Shown in pieces: positions 27,317 through 36,785 of a stretch of 64,000 nt of DNA. The DNA lies in assembly GCA_900142905.1 (NCBI GenBank), contig FSRV01000001.1, positions 4,216,001-4,280,000 on the forward strand. The letters are read 5' to 3'. Positions within the stretch are counted from its first letter, which is position 1; each line of letters begins with the position of its first letter. The translations under genes and the position numbers were made by a program. The notes beneath the pieces were generated by a model. That model did not search any database. It saw only the letters and a list, made by a program, of their open reading frames with translations, and was not told the DNA's origin. Source of the stretch: Burkholderia sp. GAS332 (GTDB lineage: Bacteria > Pseudomonadota > Gammaproteobacteria > Burkholderiales > Burkholderiaceae).

Positions 27317-28228
27317 TTAAGCCGGCAACATCCAGCGCAGCGTATCCATGAACGGAATCGCCTCGACCTTCGGCACCAGCGAGCGCAGCTTGGCCGGCGA
27401 CCCGGCCAGCATCTTCACGTCGGTTTGTCGGACGAAAGCAGGATTGATCCGGATCTCGAGCTCATGCCCGGTCAGATCGCTGGCCGCCGACAGAATGTCC
27501 CGCAGTGTGTACGGCGTGCCGGTACAGACATTGACCGTTTCAGCAGCGGCCTCTGAGTCGAGCAAAGCCTCATACGCGCTCGCCACGTAGCGCACGTCCG
27601 AGAAATCACGCGCCACGTCGATATTGCCGAGCTCGATAGCCGGTTCGCGACGCGCGAAATGCTCGACGATCTTCGGCACGAGGAAATTCGACGCCTGGCC
27701 GCGGCCGGTGTAGTTAAACGGCCGTACGATCAGGATGGGCAGCCGGTCGAACCAGGTCCGCACCATCGTTTCCATGGCCGCCTTGCTGGCGGCATAGTGG
27801 TTCACCGGCGTGACCGGGAAGGTTTCGTCGATGGCGTCGCTCGTGACATTGCCGTACACATTCGCGCTGCTCGCGATCAACAGCTTGCGCGGCGTATGGC
27901 CGACGGCCGCACAGGCCTCCAGCAGATTCAGCGTGCCGATCACGTTGACGCGGTAAAAGTCGAGCGGATCGTTGTGGCCCACGAAGCTGATCGCGGCCAG
28001 ATGCACAATGTAGTCGGGCCGCGCGGCTTCGATCACGCGCCGGCATGCGTCAGGCGACGTAATGTCGAGCCTGAGGCGCGTCGGCGTTTCAGGCTCGTTG
28101 CGCCCGGCCATCGTTTCGATCACGGTATGGCCGCGACCGAGCAGGTTGTCGACCAGATAGCGGCCCGTGAAGCCGCTCGCCCCGGTAACGAGGGTGCGAA
28201 TAGGTTGCTTCGCATCAGCAGACGACAT
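27317..28228 (-). CDS. rmd: GDP-4-keto-6-deoxy-D-mannose reductase-like (Rmd family)
   Basis: 303 residues. RTLVTGASGFTGRYLVDNLL (Rossmann), YIVHLAAISFVGHNDP, SSANVYGNV, the catalytic YAASK near residue 160, and RPFNYTGRGQASNFLVPKIV with RDFSDVRYV, a pattern typical of Rmd. The family reduces GDP-4-keto-6-deoxy-D-mannose to GDP-D-rhamnose. ATG 28228 (MSSADAKQP) has GGAGAA 4-9 bp upstream; ATG 28252 (MTLVNGES) would add eight residues. No GMD-type dehydratase, which should supply the substrate, is present in the window. A related nucleotide sugar, such as a GDP-heptose derivative, is therefore also possible. Confidence 0.8.
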   Translation of the reverse strand: MSSADAKQPIRTLVTGASGFTGRYLVDNLLGRGHTVIETMAGRNEPETPTRLRLDITSPDACRRVIEAARPDYIVHLAAISFVGHNDPLDFYRVNVIGTLNLLEACAAVGHTPRKLLIASSANVYGNVTSDAIDETFPVTPVNHYAASKAAMETMVRTWFDRLPILIVRPFNYTGRGQASNFLVPKIVEHFARREPAIELGNIDVARDFSDVRYVASAYEALLDSEAAAETVNVCTGTPYTLRDILSAASDLTGHELEIRINPAFVRQTDVKMLAGSPAKLRSLVPKVEAIPFMDTLRWMLPA

Positions 28229-28509
28229 GCTTTCTCCGTTCACGAGGGTCATCCTGTTGTAGTGCAATATCGCGCGCGCCGGTGGCGGTGCCCCTGGCAG
28301 CACGCCCCGGCAGTGCCCGTTGCTGGCGATTCCTGACGGTGCATGCCGCGATATCCGTGCTTCAAACCAGCTATTATGTCACGCTAGCTTGTTGCACCGC
28401 CCAACGCAGCACGCCTTGTTCGTAACCGCGTGCATCGAACTGCACCGACTTCTCGATGACATCCTCCACCGTTTCCACCATCGCTTCTCCTGCTGCTTCC
28501 ATTGCCACC

Positions 28510-29358
28510 ATGCAGCCGCACCCGCTGCCTCTCGCTTTCGGCGACCTGCAAGGCTGCCGAAAACCGTTCCAGCAATTGCTGGCCAAAGCCGCGCCGCCCG
28601 AAGGCACGCCGTTGTGGTTCGCGGGCGATCTGATCAACCGCGGCTCCGAATCGCTCGCCACGCTGCGCGACATCATCGCGCTGGGAGACCTCGCGGTGCC
28701 CGTGCTGGGTAACCACGACCTGCATCTGCTGTCGGTGTCGGCGGGGATTCGCAAATCGAAGAAAGGCGACACGATCGACGATATTCTCGCTGCGCCGGAC
28801 GCCGCCGACCTGCTCGAATGGGTCCGCCACCGTCCGCTCGCGCATTTCGAGCACGGCATGCTGATGGTGCATGCAGGCGTGCTGCCGCAATGGGACGCCG
28901 CCCTGACGATGGAACTCGCCGAGGAATTGCAACGGGCGCTGCGCGCGCCGAACTGGAAGGAAACGCTCGCGGGACTCTACGGCAACGAGCCGAATCGCTG
29001 GACGCCCGGCATCAAGGGCATCGAACGGCTGCGCCTGACGTGCAGCACATTGACGCGCATTCGCTTCTGCAATGCCGAAGGCGTGATGGATTTCAGCACC
29101 AGCGGCGGCCTGAATTCCGCGCCGCCGGGCAGCATGCCGTGGTTCGACGTGCCGTCGCGCAAGACCGCGGACATCACTGTGGTGTTCGGCCATTGGGCCG
29201 CGCTCGGCTTGACCTTGCGCGACAACCTGATCGGCCTGGATTCCGGCTGCGTATGGGGTGAGAAACTCTCTGCGGTGCGTCTCGCGCAAAATCCAACGGA
29301 GCGCACGCTGACCCAGGTCGACTGCGAGACTTGCCGCGTGCCAGGCGGCGGCAACTAG
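28510..29358 (+). CDS. apaH: Symmetrical diadenosine tetraphosphatase
   Basis: 282 residues. The metallophosphatase signature is complete: FGDLQGC, FAGDLINRGSESL, VLGNHDLHLL, MLMVHAGVLPQWD, and GHWAALG near the C-terminus, followed by LDSGCVWG. It hydrolyses Ap4A to two ADP in the cytoplasm. I chose ATG 28510 (MQPHPLPLAFGDLQ); an in-frame start at 28456 adds 18 residues without family similarity. It is on the plus strand between the rfb/rmd operon and the pyr operon and converges with plsC, 9 bp apart. Ordinary core gene. Confidence 0.93.
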   Translation: MQPHPLPLAFGDLQGCRKPFQQLLAKAAPPEGTPLWFAGDLINRGSESLATLRDIIALGDLAVPVLGNHDLHLLSVSAGIRKSKKGDTIDDILAAPDAADLLEWVRHRPLAHFEHGMLMVHAGVLPQWDAALTMELAEELQRALRAPNWKETLAGLYGNEPNRWTPGIKGIERLRLTCSTLTRIRFCNAEGVMDFSTSGGLNSAPPGSMPWFDVPSRKTADITVVFGHWAALGLTLRDNLIGLDSGCVWGEKLSAVRLAQNPTERTLTQVDCETCRVPGGGN

Positions 29359-29367
29359 GCAGCCCCG

Positions 29368-30219
29368 CTAGGCCGACCGGCTGGACTGATCGACGGGTTC
29401 GATCAGCGCCGGCGCGGTATTGGAGGCGTCAGAGACCTTGGGCGATGTGATCGACGCCGCGATCGCAGCACCGGATTTCGTCATGCCGCCCTGCATCTCC
29501 CGCAACGCCATTCCAATCACCCCTTCCGCCTCCGCCGCCAGCGTGCGCCGATCCGCACCCGGCGCAAGCGGCGCGCCGACATACACGTGCGCGGTCAACG
29601 GGCCGCCGCGCAACAACATATTCAGCGAATCAGCCAGCGTCAGGTCGTCGATATACGCAGGCGCGGTAGATTGCCGGCCGTGCGCATCTTCATACATGAT
29701 GCAAAGCGGCTGCACCGGCACCGAGGCCGACACGGCCGCCTGGAACATATTCGCGTGAAACGGCAACAGCGCCAGACCATTTGACGTCGTCCCCTCAGGA
29801 AACACGCACATCAGTTCACCCGCGCCCAGGCGGTCGGACAGTTCGTGCATGATCCGCTTCGCATCGCTGCGCTTCTCGCGCTGGATGAACACCGTGTCCA
29901 GTTGCTGCGCCAGCCAGCCAACCACCGGCCACTGCCGGATCTCGGCCTTCGAGACGAACGGCGTGGGCCGCCACGCGTTGATCACGTAGATGTCGATCCA
30001 CGAGATGTGATTGGCGACCACCAGCACGCCGCGGTCGAGCCGCGCACTGTCGTTATGCACGACGAGCTGCATGCCGCATAGACGCAGCATTTTCAGCGAC
30101 CATTCACGGTTGAGCGTCTGCCGCCCTTCTGCACCGGCTTTGGGAAAGCGCGTCGCGACGATCCACATGCCGTGCAGCAGATGCGCGATAAGACAGGCCT
30201 TGCGTAACGCGAGCTTCAT
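29368..30219 (-). CDS. plsC: 1-acyl-sn-glycerol-3-phosphate acyltransferase
   Basis: 283 residues. It starts with a hydrophobic helix (ACLIAHLLHGMWIV) and has the PlsC motifs: NHISWIDI (H-x4-D, about residues 71-78), FVSKAEI, and FPEGTTSNGLALLPF. It acylates lysophosphatidic acid at the membrane in phospholipid synthesis. It is the last gene of the algH-ruvX-pyrR-pyrB-pyrX-plsC minus-strand row, 37 bp after pyrX. The C-terminal 60 residues are low-complexity (AAIAASITSPKVSDASNTAPA) and probably unstructured. Confidence 0.92.
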   Translation of the reverse strand: MKLALRKACLIAHLLHGMWIVATRFPKAGAEGRQTLNREWSLKMLRLCGMQLVVHNDSARLDRGVLVVANHISWIDIYVINAWRPTPFVSKAEIRQWPVVGWLAQQLDTVFIQREKRSDAKRIMHELSDRLGAGELMCVFPEGTTSNGLALLPFHANMFQAAVSASVPVQPLCIMYEDAHGRQSTAPAYIDDLTLADSLNMLLRGGPLTAHVYVGAPLAPGADRRTLAAEAEGVIGMALREMQGGMTKSGAAIAASITSPKVSDASNTAPALIEPVDQSSRSA

Positions 30220-30256
30220 TGTCGGAGCTTTCCGTAACTGGGCAATGACGCGGATA

Positions 30257-31537
30257 TTAGCGCTGTTCGAACGCGACGTGACCGGACACGATGGTCGCCC
30301 GCACGCGCGCCGGCAGTTCGTAGCCGAGGAACGGTGTGTTGTGCCCCTGACTCTTCAAGGCGCGCGGCTCGACGCGCCAATACGCGTTGCGGTCGAACAC
30401 GCAGAGATCGGCGGCGGCGCCCACGGCGATGCGACCGGCCGCCTCCAGCTTCAGCACATCGGCCGGCGCCGTAGTGATGCGGTTCAGCGCCTTGGCCAAC
30501 GGAACGCGCGCTTCGTCGGCCCATTTGACCGTGAGCGACAGGAACAGCTCGAGACCCGTCGCGCCCGGCGTGGCTTCGGCAAACGGCAAGAGCTTTTCGT
30601 CGTCGTCGACCGGCGTGTGGTCGGAGCAGATCGCGTCGATCGTACCGTCGACGAGACCCGCGCGTATCGCTTCGCGATCGCGCTGCTGGCGCAGCGGCGG
30701 ATCGAGCCGGAACTGCGCATCGAAGTAGCCGATGTCGAGGTCAATCAGGTGCACGTGGTTCACGGTGACGTCGCACGACACCGGCAAGCCCTCGGCCTTG
30801 GCCGCGCGCATCAACTCGATGCCGGCCGCCGACGACACATGCGACAGATGCACCCGCGCCCCGGTCACGCGGACCAGTTCGAAGATCGTGTGCAGCGCGA
30901 TCGTCTCAGCCGACACCGGCACGCCCGACAAACCGAGCCGCGACGCCAGCGCACCGCTCGCGGCCACACCGCCCTTGCCGAGATACGCATCGACCGGACG
31001 CAGCCACACGGTGTAGCCGTAGGTCTTTGCGTACTGCAACGCACGCATCAATACCTGCGTGTCGACGACCGGCACGTCGGCCTGCGAAAAACCGATACAG
31101 CCCGCTTCGGTCAGTTGAACCATCTCGGTGATGACCTGGCCTTTCAGTCCAACGGTCAACGCGCCGAGCGGATACACATGTGCCTGGTTCAGATTGCGCG
31201 CGCGGAACTTGAGCATCTCGACGAGGCCCGGTTCATCGAGCGTCGGATCGGTGTCCGGCGGACACACGAGACTCGTCACGCCGCCTGCGAGCGCCGCGGC
31301 CATTTCGGACTCGAGCGTCGCCTTGTGTTCGTAGCCCGGTTCGCGCAAGCGCGCGGACAGGTCGACGAGGCCCGGCACGATCGACAAACCTTTGGCGTCG
31401 ATCGTCTTCTCGGCCTGAAAATCAGCGGGCGCGTTGCCGATGGCGACGATCTTCCCTTCCGCGATAAAAATGTCCTGCTGCTGTTCGGTGCCCGCTGCCG
31501 GATCGATCAGCGTACCACCTTGAATATGAATCGTCAT
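30257..31537 (-). CDS. pyrX: PyrX/PyrC'-type dihydroorotase homologue lacking the zinc HxH (likely non-catalytic)
   Basis: 426 residues of the amidohydrolase family with a dihydroorotase profile (GLKGQVITEMVQLTE, HLSHVSSAAG, AICSDHTPVDDDEK, GATGLELFL). The canonical metal site near the N-terminus, D-L-H-x-H-x-R-x-P-G, reads DLSARLREPG here, so both zinc-binding His are replaced (Ser and Arg). In Pseudomonas, PyrC'/PyrX proteins with this loss are inactive as dihydroorotases but needed for assembly of the aspartate carbamoyltransferase holoenzyme. The gene directly follows pyrB, fitting that role. ATG 31537 (MTIHIQGG) has GAGG eight bases upstream. A real PyrC must be encoded elsewhere. Confidence 0.9.
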   Translation of the reverse strand: MTIHIQGGTLIDPAAGTEQQQDIFIAEGKIVAIGNAPADFQAEKTIDAKGLSIVPGLVDLSARLREPGYEHKATLESEMAAALAGGVTSLVCPPDTDPTLDEPGLVEMLKFRARNLNQAHVYPLGALTVGLKGQVITEMVQLTEAGCIGFSQADVPVVDTQVLMRALQYAKTYGYTVWLRPVDAYLGKGGVAASGALASRLGLSGVPVSAETIALHTIFELVRVTGARVHLSHVSSAAGIELMRAAKAEGLPVSCDVTVNHVHLIDLDIGYFDAQFRLDPPLRQQRDREAIRAGLVDGTIDAICSDHTPVDDDEKLLPFAEATPGATGLELFLSLTVKWADEARVPLAKALNRITTAPADVLKLEAAGRIAVGAAADLCVFDRNAYWRVEPRALKSQGHNTPFLGYELPARVRATIVSGHVAFEQR

Positions 31538-31629
31538 GCGCTGCCTCAATGTTTAGCCAAGCGTTCAGCTAAGTTCTGCGTGACTTGTCGCGTGCGTGGG
31601 TGCGTGTATTGGTGCGTGCCGCGGCGAGA

Positions 31630-32655
31630 TCAATCGTGATTACCCGCGACGATCCCCATCACCGCCATGCGCACCGCGATGCCGAACGTGACCTGATTCA
31701 GAATCACCGATTGCGGGCCATCGGCCACCTGCGAATCGATTTCGACGCCGCGATTCATCGGACCCGGGTGCATCACAATCGCATCGGGCTTGGCGAGCGC
31801 GAGGCGCTCCGGCGTCAGCCCCCAGCTCTTGAAGTACTCTTGCGCCGATGGCAGCAACGCGCCGCTCATCCGCTCGTTTTGCAGACGCAGCATGATGATC
31901 ACGTCGACGTCTTTCAGACCTTCGTCGAGGTTATGGAAGACGCGCACGCCCATCTGCTCAAGACCGCCCGGCAGCAGCGTGCGCGGCCCGATTGCACGCA
32001 CTTCCGGCACGCCAAGCGTGGTCAGCGCATGAATGTCCGAGCGCGCAACGCGCGAATGCAGAATGTCGCCGACGATCGCCACACGCAGATTGGTGAAATC
32101 CTTCTTGTAGTGGCGAATCGTGTACATGTCGAGCAGACCCTGGGTCGGGTGCGCGTGACGGCCGTCGCCGGCATTGATCACATGCACGTGCGGCGCACAG
32201 TGCTGGGCGATCAGGTACGGCGCGCCGCTCGATGCATGACGCACGACAAACATATCGGCATGCATCGCCGAGAGGTTGTTGATCGTGTCGAGCAGCGACT
32301 CACCCTTGCTCGTCGACGAAGCATTGATGTTCAGATTCAGCACGTCCGCCGACAGGCGCGTCGCGGCGATCTCGAAGGTCGTGCGGGTGCGCGTCGAGTT
32401 CTCGAAGAACAGGTTGAACACCGACTTGCCGCGCAACAGCGGCACCTTCTTCACTTCGCGATCGGTCACGCTGACGAACTGGTCGGCGGTATCGAGAATG
32501 TGATTGACGATCGCCTTCGGCAATCCCTCAATCGACAACAGATGTTTGAGCTCGCCGTTTTTCGTGAGCTGCGGATTGCCCTTCAGGAAGCCATAACGGA
32601 AGCGCTCGGTGGCGCTGTCGGCTGAATCCTGGGTGGCCTGGGTGGCGGTGTTCAT
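31630..32655 (-). CDS. pyrB: Aspartate carbamoyltransferase catalytic chain
   Basis: 341 residues. The carbamoyl phosphate-binding signature [15 protein letters not shown] is present (about residues 82-96), then [38 protein letters not shown], and [11 protein letters not shown] near the C-terminus. It catalyses the first committed pyrimidine step. An N-terminal extension of about 30 residues before [18 protein letters not shown] is usual in the class of enzymes that pair with the inactive dihydroorotase PyrX, which follows 92 bp downstream. A 177-bp gap separates it from pyrR and could hold a regulatory segment, but I see no clear attenuator. Confidence 0.95.
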   Translation of the reverse strand: MNTATQATQDSADSATERFRYGFLKGNPQLTKNGELKHLLSIEGLPKAIVNHILDTADQFVSVTDREVKKVPLLRGKSVFNLFFENSTRTRTTFEIAATRLSADVLNLNINASSTSKGESLLDTINNLSAMHADMFVVRHASSGAPYLIAQHCAPHVHVINAGDGRHAHPTQGLLDMYTIRHYKKDFTNLRVAIVGDILHSRVARSDIHALTTLGVPEVRAIGPRTLLPGGLEQMGVRVFHNLDEGLKDVDVIIMLRLQNERMSGALLPSAQEYFKSWGLTPERLALAKPDAIVMHPGPMNRGVEIDSQVADGPQSVILNQVTFGIAVRMAVMGIVAGNHD

Positions 32656-32832
32656 GGGGTACCTGCTTCAAATACGGGCTTCAACGTGTTCGGTGTCGAT
32701 GCTGACTGCGTGTGAGGGTTCCGGGCAAACATGGCGCACAACACGCGCATGGTCGGTTCGAAACGCTCTTGCTTAATACGTGCACGAATGCGGCGCGCCG
32801 ACTGCGGTCTCGCTCAAGGGGCCGAGCCGCGT

Positions 32833-33375
32833 TCAATCCACGCGCGCTTCAGTGTGAAAGGTGAATCGCTGATTGCCGCCGGCGGTGTCCGCTTCGCGGG
32901 CCAGCACCAGCGTCGCATCGGCAGGCACCTGCACCACGCCGCCGACAAACCGCGCCGCCACCGGCAACTCGCGTCCACCGCGATCGGCCAGCACGGCCAG
33001 CTCGATCGATGCCGGCCGGCCGTAGTCGTACAACTCGTTCAGCGCCGCGCGAATCGTACGGCCGGTGTACAGCACGTCGTCCACCAGTACGATGCGGCGC
33101 TTGTCCACGGAAAACGGCAGCGAGGTCGGGCTCGCCTGCGAGTGCAGGCCTTTTTTCGCATAGTCGTCGCGATGCAACGCGACATTCACCACCCCGAAGC
33201 TCGGCACATGCAGGTCGCGCGCAAGACGCTCGGCTAGCCACGCCCCACCGCTGTAGATGCCGGCCAGCACGGCGCCTTCGGCGCCGTCTTGCCCGATGCC
33301 GAGCCTGTCACCATACGCGGCACGAATCTGTTCGAGCAAAGCGCTGTAGAGCGCTTCGGCGTCAATGGAACTCAT
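32833..33375 (-). CDS. pyrR: Pyrimidine regulatory protein PyrR / uracil phosphoribosyltransferase
   Basis: 180 residues of the phosphoribosyltransferase fold. The PRPP-binding motif is [17 protein letters not shown] (about residues 96-112), with [15 protein letters not shown] in the N-terminal part and [14 protein letters not shown] after it. PyrR binds UMP or PRPP and regulates pyr expression; in some bacteria it also has UPRT activity. Its start overlaps the end of ruvX by 14 bp. It is the gene before pyrB, so it may regulate that promoter. The C-terminal ARVD end is unremarkable. Confidence 0.93.
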   Translation of the reverse strand: MSSIDAEALYSALLEQIRAAYGDRLGIGQDGAEGAVLAGIYSGGAWLAERLARDLHVPSFGVVNVALHRDDYAKKGLHSQASPTSLPFSVDKRRIVLVDDVLYTGRTIRAALNELYDYGRPASIELAVLADRGGRELPVAARFVGGVVQVPADATLVLAREADTAGGNQRFTFHTEARVD

Positions 33376-33802
33376 GATCGTCGGAAAGTCCGTCTAGATA
33401 TTGCTGGAGGATGATGCTGGCGGCTTCGGCGTCAAGCATATCGGCGCGGCCGTTGCCGGCGCGGATTTCCGCCTTCGCTTCGACTGACGAATAGCGCTCG
33501 TCGATCCACGTCACCGGCAGATTGAAGCGGCCATTCAGCTGATTACCGAAGCGCTTCGCGAGTTGGGTCATTTCGTGCGGCGTGCCGTCCGGGTGCATCG
33601 GCAAGCCGACCACCAGCGCGTCCGGTTTCCACTCGGCGATCAGCTTGCCGACTGCCTCGAAACGATATTCGCGGCTGCGGTTCTGCACGATCACGAGCGG
33701 CCGTGCGCTGCGGGTGAGCGAATTGCCCACCGCCACGCCAATCCGCTTTTCACCATAGTCGAACGCAAGCAGCGTCGCCTCACGTCCGGCCGGCAAGCTC
33801 AT
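33362..33802 (-). CDS. ruvX: Pre-16S rRNA nuclease / RuvX Holliday junction resolvase family
   Basis: 146 residues with an RNase H-like fold: [17 protein letters not shown] (first catalytic Asp), [24 protein letters not shown] (second acidic residue) and a late [15 protein letters not shown] with the third Asp. Family members trim the 5' end of 16S rRNA and have been proposed as resolvases. Its ATG overlaps the stop of algH by 4 bp. It stands in a conserved algH-ruvX-pyrR order seen in many proteobacteria. Confidence 0.93.
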   Translation of the reverse strand: MSLPAGREATLLAFDYGEKRIGVAVGNSLTRSARPLVIVQNRSREYRFEAVGKLIAEWKPDALVVGLPMHPDGTPHEMTQLAKRFGNQLNGRFNLPVTWIDERYSSVEAKAEIRAGNGRADMLDAEAASIILQQYLDGLSDDHEFH

Positions 33803-34377
33803 GCGTGCCCCGCCTCGCCCGACAGCATCGACAGCGAAATGCCGAGCAGCGCGAGCGCCGCTTCCAGACGCTCTTCCGCAGGCACGTCGAACACGATTTT
33901 CGGGTCGGCTTCGACCGTGAGCCAGCCGTTCTTGGAAATTTCTTCTTCGAGCTGACCGGCGCCCCAGCCGGCATGGCCGAGCGTGAGCAGGAAGCGCTCC
34001 GGACCGGTGCCGCTCGCGACGGCTTCGAGCACGTCTTTCGAGGTGGTCATCTCGAGCCCGCCTGGCACCGACATTGACGACGTATAGGCATTGCCGTCTT
34101 TCGGATCGTGCAGCACGAAGCCGCGCTCGGTTTGCACCGGGCCGCCGAAATACACGGGCACATGAAGAAGGGGTTCGATCTCGAGCTTGAGATCGATGCG
34201 ACTGAAGAGCGCTTCCAGGTCGATATCGGTCGGCCGGTTGATCACGAGGCCGAGCGCACCGCGCTCACTGTGATCGCAAAGGTAGACCACCGTTCCTGAA
34301 AACGTGGGATCGGCCATGTTCGGCATGGCGATCAGGAACTGGTTGGTCAGATTGATGCGATCGGTACTCTTGGACAT
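33799..34377 (-). CDS. algH: AlgH/YqgE family protein (UPF0301)
   Basis: 192 residues. Family features are [36 protein letters not shown] (in blocks at about residues 14-50), [16 protein letters not shown] and [14 protein letters not shown]. Its biochemical role is not settled; AlgH was linked to alginate regulation in Pseudomonas. It is the first gene of the row leading into ruvX and pyrR and overlaps ruvX by 4 bp (ATGA). Confidence 0.93.
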   Translation of the reverse strand: MSKSTDRINLTNQFLIAMPNMADPTFSGTVVYLCDHSERGALGLVINRPTDIDLEALFSRIDLKLEIEPLLHVPVYFGGPVQTERGFVLHDPKDGNAYTSSMSVPGGLEMTTSKDVLEAVASGTGPERFLLTLGHAGWGAGQLEEEISKNGWLTVEADPKIVFDVPAEERLEAALALLGISLSMLSGEAGHA

Positions 34378-34636
34378 AGTTCGAATTTTAGCAAAGACGA
34401 TGCAGGATGGCGGGCTTTAAGCGCCGAACCGCGATGTGCGCGATGAAGGGCGCCGCGAGCCATCGACGGCGAATCAAGTTGCACTCTATCACGCACGCGG
34501 GCCTTGTCCACGGTGCGGCTTAGCGGTGTTTTTGGCACGCATGCCGCGTGCCTAGGGGTTCGAACAGGGCGCCTCGCTGCAGCGGGCTGAGGATGCTTGC
34601 CGGCGCACAGGACGTGCAGCTGCATACCACAGCAGA

Positions 34637-36046
34637 TCAGGCGCCACCCTGTTCGATCGAACGCGTCAACGCGGCCAGCGCGGCGCGGCTTCCAGCGGGC
34701 GCGACGCCCGCCGCCACTTTGTGCAGCATCGCGCGCAACGCTTCGGCAGTCTGCTCCAGCGTGCGCGCCGCCGGCGCGCCGACGATGACGTGGGAGCGCA
34801 CCGCCGGCGTCGATACGCCGGCGTGCGCGCGTCGGCGCCACGCCAGCCCGAGCGCGTCGGCCACCAGCGCCACGTGGCCGAGGCCCAGCGCGCACGCGGC
34901 AGCGCCAAGCCGGTAGGCGGCGTCGCCCGCCTGCAGCGCTTCGCTCGGATCGGCTTTCTCCGGCTGATCGGCCGCGCGGGCGTGCTCAGTTAGCGCTGAA
35001 ATCGCTGCATCCGCGGATTGCAGGAAGTCTTCGTAGGCGTGCGCGTTGACGGTCAGCACACCCAGCTCTCGCGTCAACGTGGTGCGAGTCGCGCTGATCG
35101 CCTGCGCCTGCACGGCGCCCGCTTCCCAAAGCATTTCGGATGCCTGGGTGCCCGCGACGTGCCAATCGACCGTCAAACCATAGTCGTGCAGCACCTCAAC
35201 CTGATCGGCATCTTCTGCCGCGGCGCCGAACAACGCGTAGTCGCGCCACAACAGCGCCAGCGTCGCGCGTACCAGTGAACGCGGCGCGCGCTCGATCCCC
35301 CGCGCATGATCGGCCAGCGTGAGGTTGCAGCGCGCATAGAAACGCCGCGCGTCGGCTTCCCCGGTGGCGCGGCCGCTGACGCGCAGCGCCTTGGCGCAGG
35401 CTTTGGCGAGGCGCCAGAAATCGTACGGGTCCGGGCCGGTGAGTTCGGTCAGGACGGCGTCCAACTCGTCGAGCGCCGCGTTCGTGAACGCCAGCGCGGC
35501 ACCGCTGCTATCGGGCTGCGAGCGCAACACCGGCAGCAGCGCGCGCTCGTAGCGCGCCCGCAAATGGGCCAGTTGATCCGCGGACTGGGCATGCAGCGAC
35601 ACCGGCGGCACCGGGCGGGCGCAGAGCGCGAGATCTTCGAAAGCGACGGTCGAACCGGGCGTGTGCTCCGACAGATGGGTACAGAGCGCGCGATAGTGAT
35701 TGAACAGTGTGGGTGAGCAGGACAGCTCGCGCAGATTGTGGCGCTCGAGCGCCGCGCGGAAATCGCGCAACGCCGCGCCGAACACCGGCCGCGCGCTGTC
35801 CGCGTCAACCGGATCGCCCTCGGCCAAAGGCGAGAGCCGCACCAGCGCGTCCGCGAAGCGCTGCGCGCTCAGCCAGCCGGCCTCGCGCAATGCGTGCGAC
35901 GCGCGCAGCAGCGCCGAGGTGCTCTCACTGTGTTGCTCGAACGCCAGCAGCGCCTCGGCCAGCGCCAGCTCCGCGGAACGGACCGCGCCGCCGCGCGGAT
36001 TCGGCAATGCATCGAAGGAATCGGGTGCTGCGGATCGAAGAGTCAT
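34637..36046 (-). CDS. Orphan protein resembling the helical N-terminus of ChpA/PilL or FimL
   Basis: About 469 residues from ATG 36046 (MTLRSAAPDSF). The upstream in-frame extension to 36256 has a shadow-like composition. The sequence is almost all alpha-helical and rich in Ala, Leu, Arg and Asp, with blocks such as ALAEALLAFEQHSESTSALL and YEDFLQSADAAISAL. There is no kinase, CheW or receiver domain. The first part looks like the Hpt-like repeats at the N-terminus of type IV pilus chemosensory kinases or FimL. In some relatives, such as Ralstonia, pil chemosensory genes stand beside rubredoxin and thiD. I infer that this could be a remnant or a stand-alone scaffold, and I am not certain of the family. 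Confidence 0.6.
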   Translation of the reverse strand: MTLRSAAPDSFDALPNPRGGAVRSAELALAEALLAFEQHSESTSALLRASHALREAGWLSAQRFADALVRLSPLAEGDPVDADSARPVFGAALRDFRAALERHNLRELSCSPTLFNHYRALCTHLSEHTPGSTVAFEDLALCARPVPPVSLHAQSADQLAHLRARYERALLPVLRSQPDSSGAALAFTNAALDELDAVLTELTGPDPYDFWRLAKACAKALRVSGRATGEADARRFYARCNLTLADHARGIERAPRSLVRATLALLWRDYALFGAAAEDADQVEVLHDYGLTVDWHVAGTQASEMLWEAGAVQAQAISATRTTLTRELGVLTVNAHAYEDFLQSADAAISALTEHARAADQPEKADPSEALQAGDAAYRLGAAACALGLGHVALVADALGLAWRRRAHAGVSTPAVRSHVIVGAPAARTLEQTAEALRAMLHKVAAGVAPAGSRAALAALTRSIEQGGA

Positions 36047-36304
36047 GGGCAGTCGACAGGAAGCTGACGGGCCGCCGCTTAGCGCCGCACGAGAGACTGA
36101 TCGGCTAACGCGCGAACTGGCGACAGAACAATGACAGACTACCGCTGCGACACGGCGCGACCGGTGACGTTCCGCGTCGACGCGTTGGAGCAGCGTTCCG
36201 AACGCGTGAACCGCGTTCGATCCGGCCGACGCCGTATGCAAAACGCCGCGCCGCAAGCACTCAGCATGGCACTCAGCGGGACACCGCCGCTTGCCCCTCG
36301 GACC

Positions 36305-36475
36305 TCAGATCTGGACCATCTCGAAGTCTTCCTTGCGCGCGCCGCATTCCGGGCAAGTCCAGTTAATGGGAACGTCTTCCCAGCGGGTGCCCGGCGCAAT
36401 GCCTTCGTCCGGCAAACCGGCTTCTTCGTCGTAAATCCAGCCGCAAATCAGGCACATCCAGCTTTGATATTCCAT
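36305..36475 (-). CDS. rubA: Rubredoxin
   Basis: 56 residues, MEYQSWMCLICGWIYDEEAG at the start, with the two CxxCG-type knuckles C8-x2-C11-G and C41-x2-C44-G that bind one iron. It is a small cytoplasmic electron carrier. The gene is clear although it is below the usual ORF length cut-off. Upstream (36476-36785) it is divergent from the thiD-like gene; downstream lies the ChpA/FimL-like orphan, 258 bp away. Confidence 0.95.
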   Translation of the reverse strand: MEYQSWMCLICGWIYDEEAGLPDEGIAPGTRWEDVPINWTCPECGARKEDFEMVQI

Positions 36476-36785
36476 TCTTGTGTCGCGTCGTAGAGTCCGT
36501 GGAAACGGGAGCCATGATGGTACCGTGTTGCCGCCCCAATGCCTAGCAATCAGAAACGCCCAATCGCAGCGTGCGGCGGCCTTTGGCTAGAGGCTTGCGT
36601 CGGTTTGGCTGGCGCTTGCGGCATGGGGCCGCGCCCACTTGCCGCTGACTTGCCACTTACCTGCTGCTGATTTGCGGCAGCACGCCGAAGAATGCGAAAA
36701 AACGCCTTCACAACGGTTTAGGCCGCATAATTGAGCCGATTGCGCACCCTCTGCGCCTAAATACAGCTCCTTTTTGTAAATCTTC
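36476..36785. other. Divergent spacer between rubA and the thiD-like gene
   Basis: 310 bp that should hold promoters for both flanking genes. No coding frame, palindromic operator or TPP riboswitch fold is apparent by eye; absence of the riboswitch is worth noting for a thiD-like gene but cannot be proved without a covariance search. Confidence 0.5.

Noticed and set aside
30011..31639. 542-residue plus-strand open frame opposite plsC and pyrX
   Set aside because: Mirrors the codon bias of pyrX on the other strand; no domain seen.
31585..32625. 346-residue plus-strand open frame opposite pyrB
   Set aside because: Antisense shadow of pyrB with low-complexity Arg/His content.
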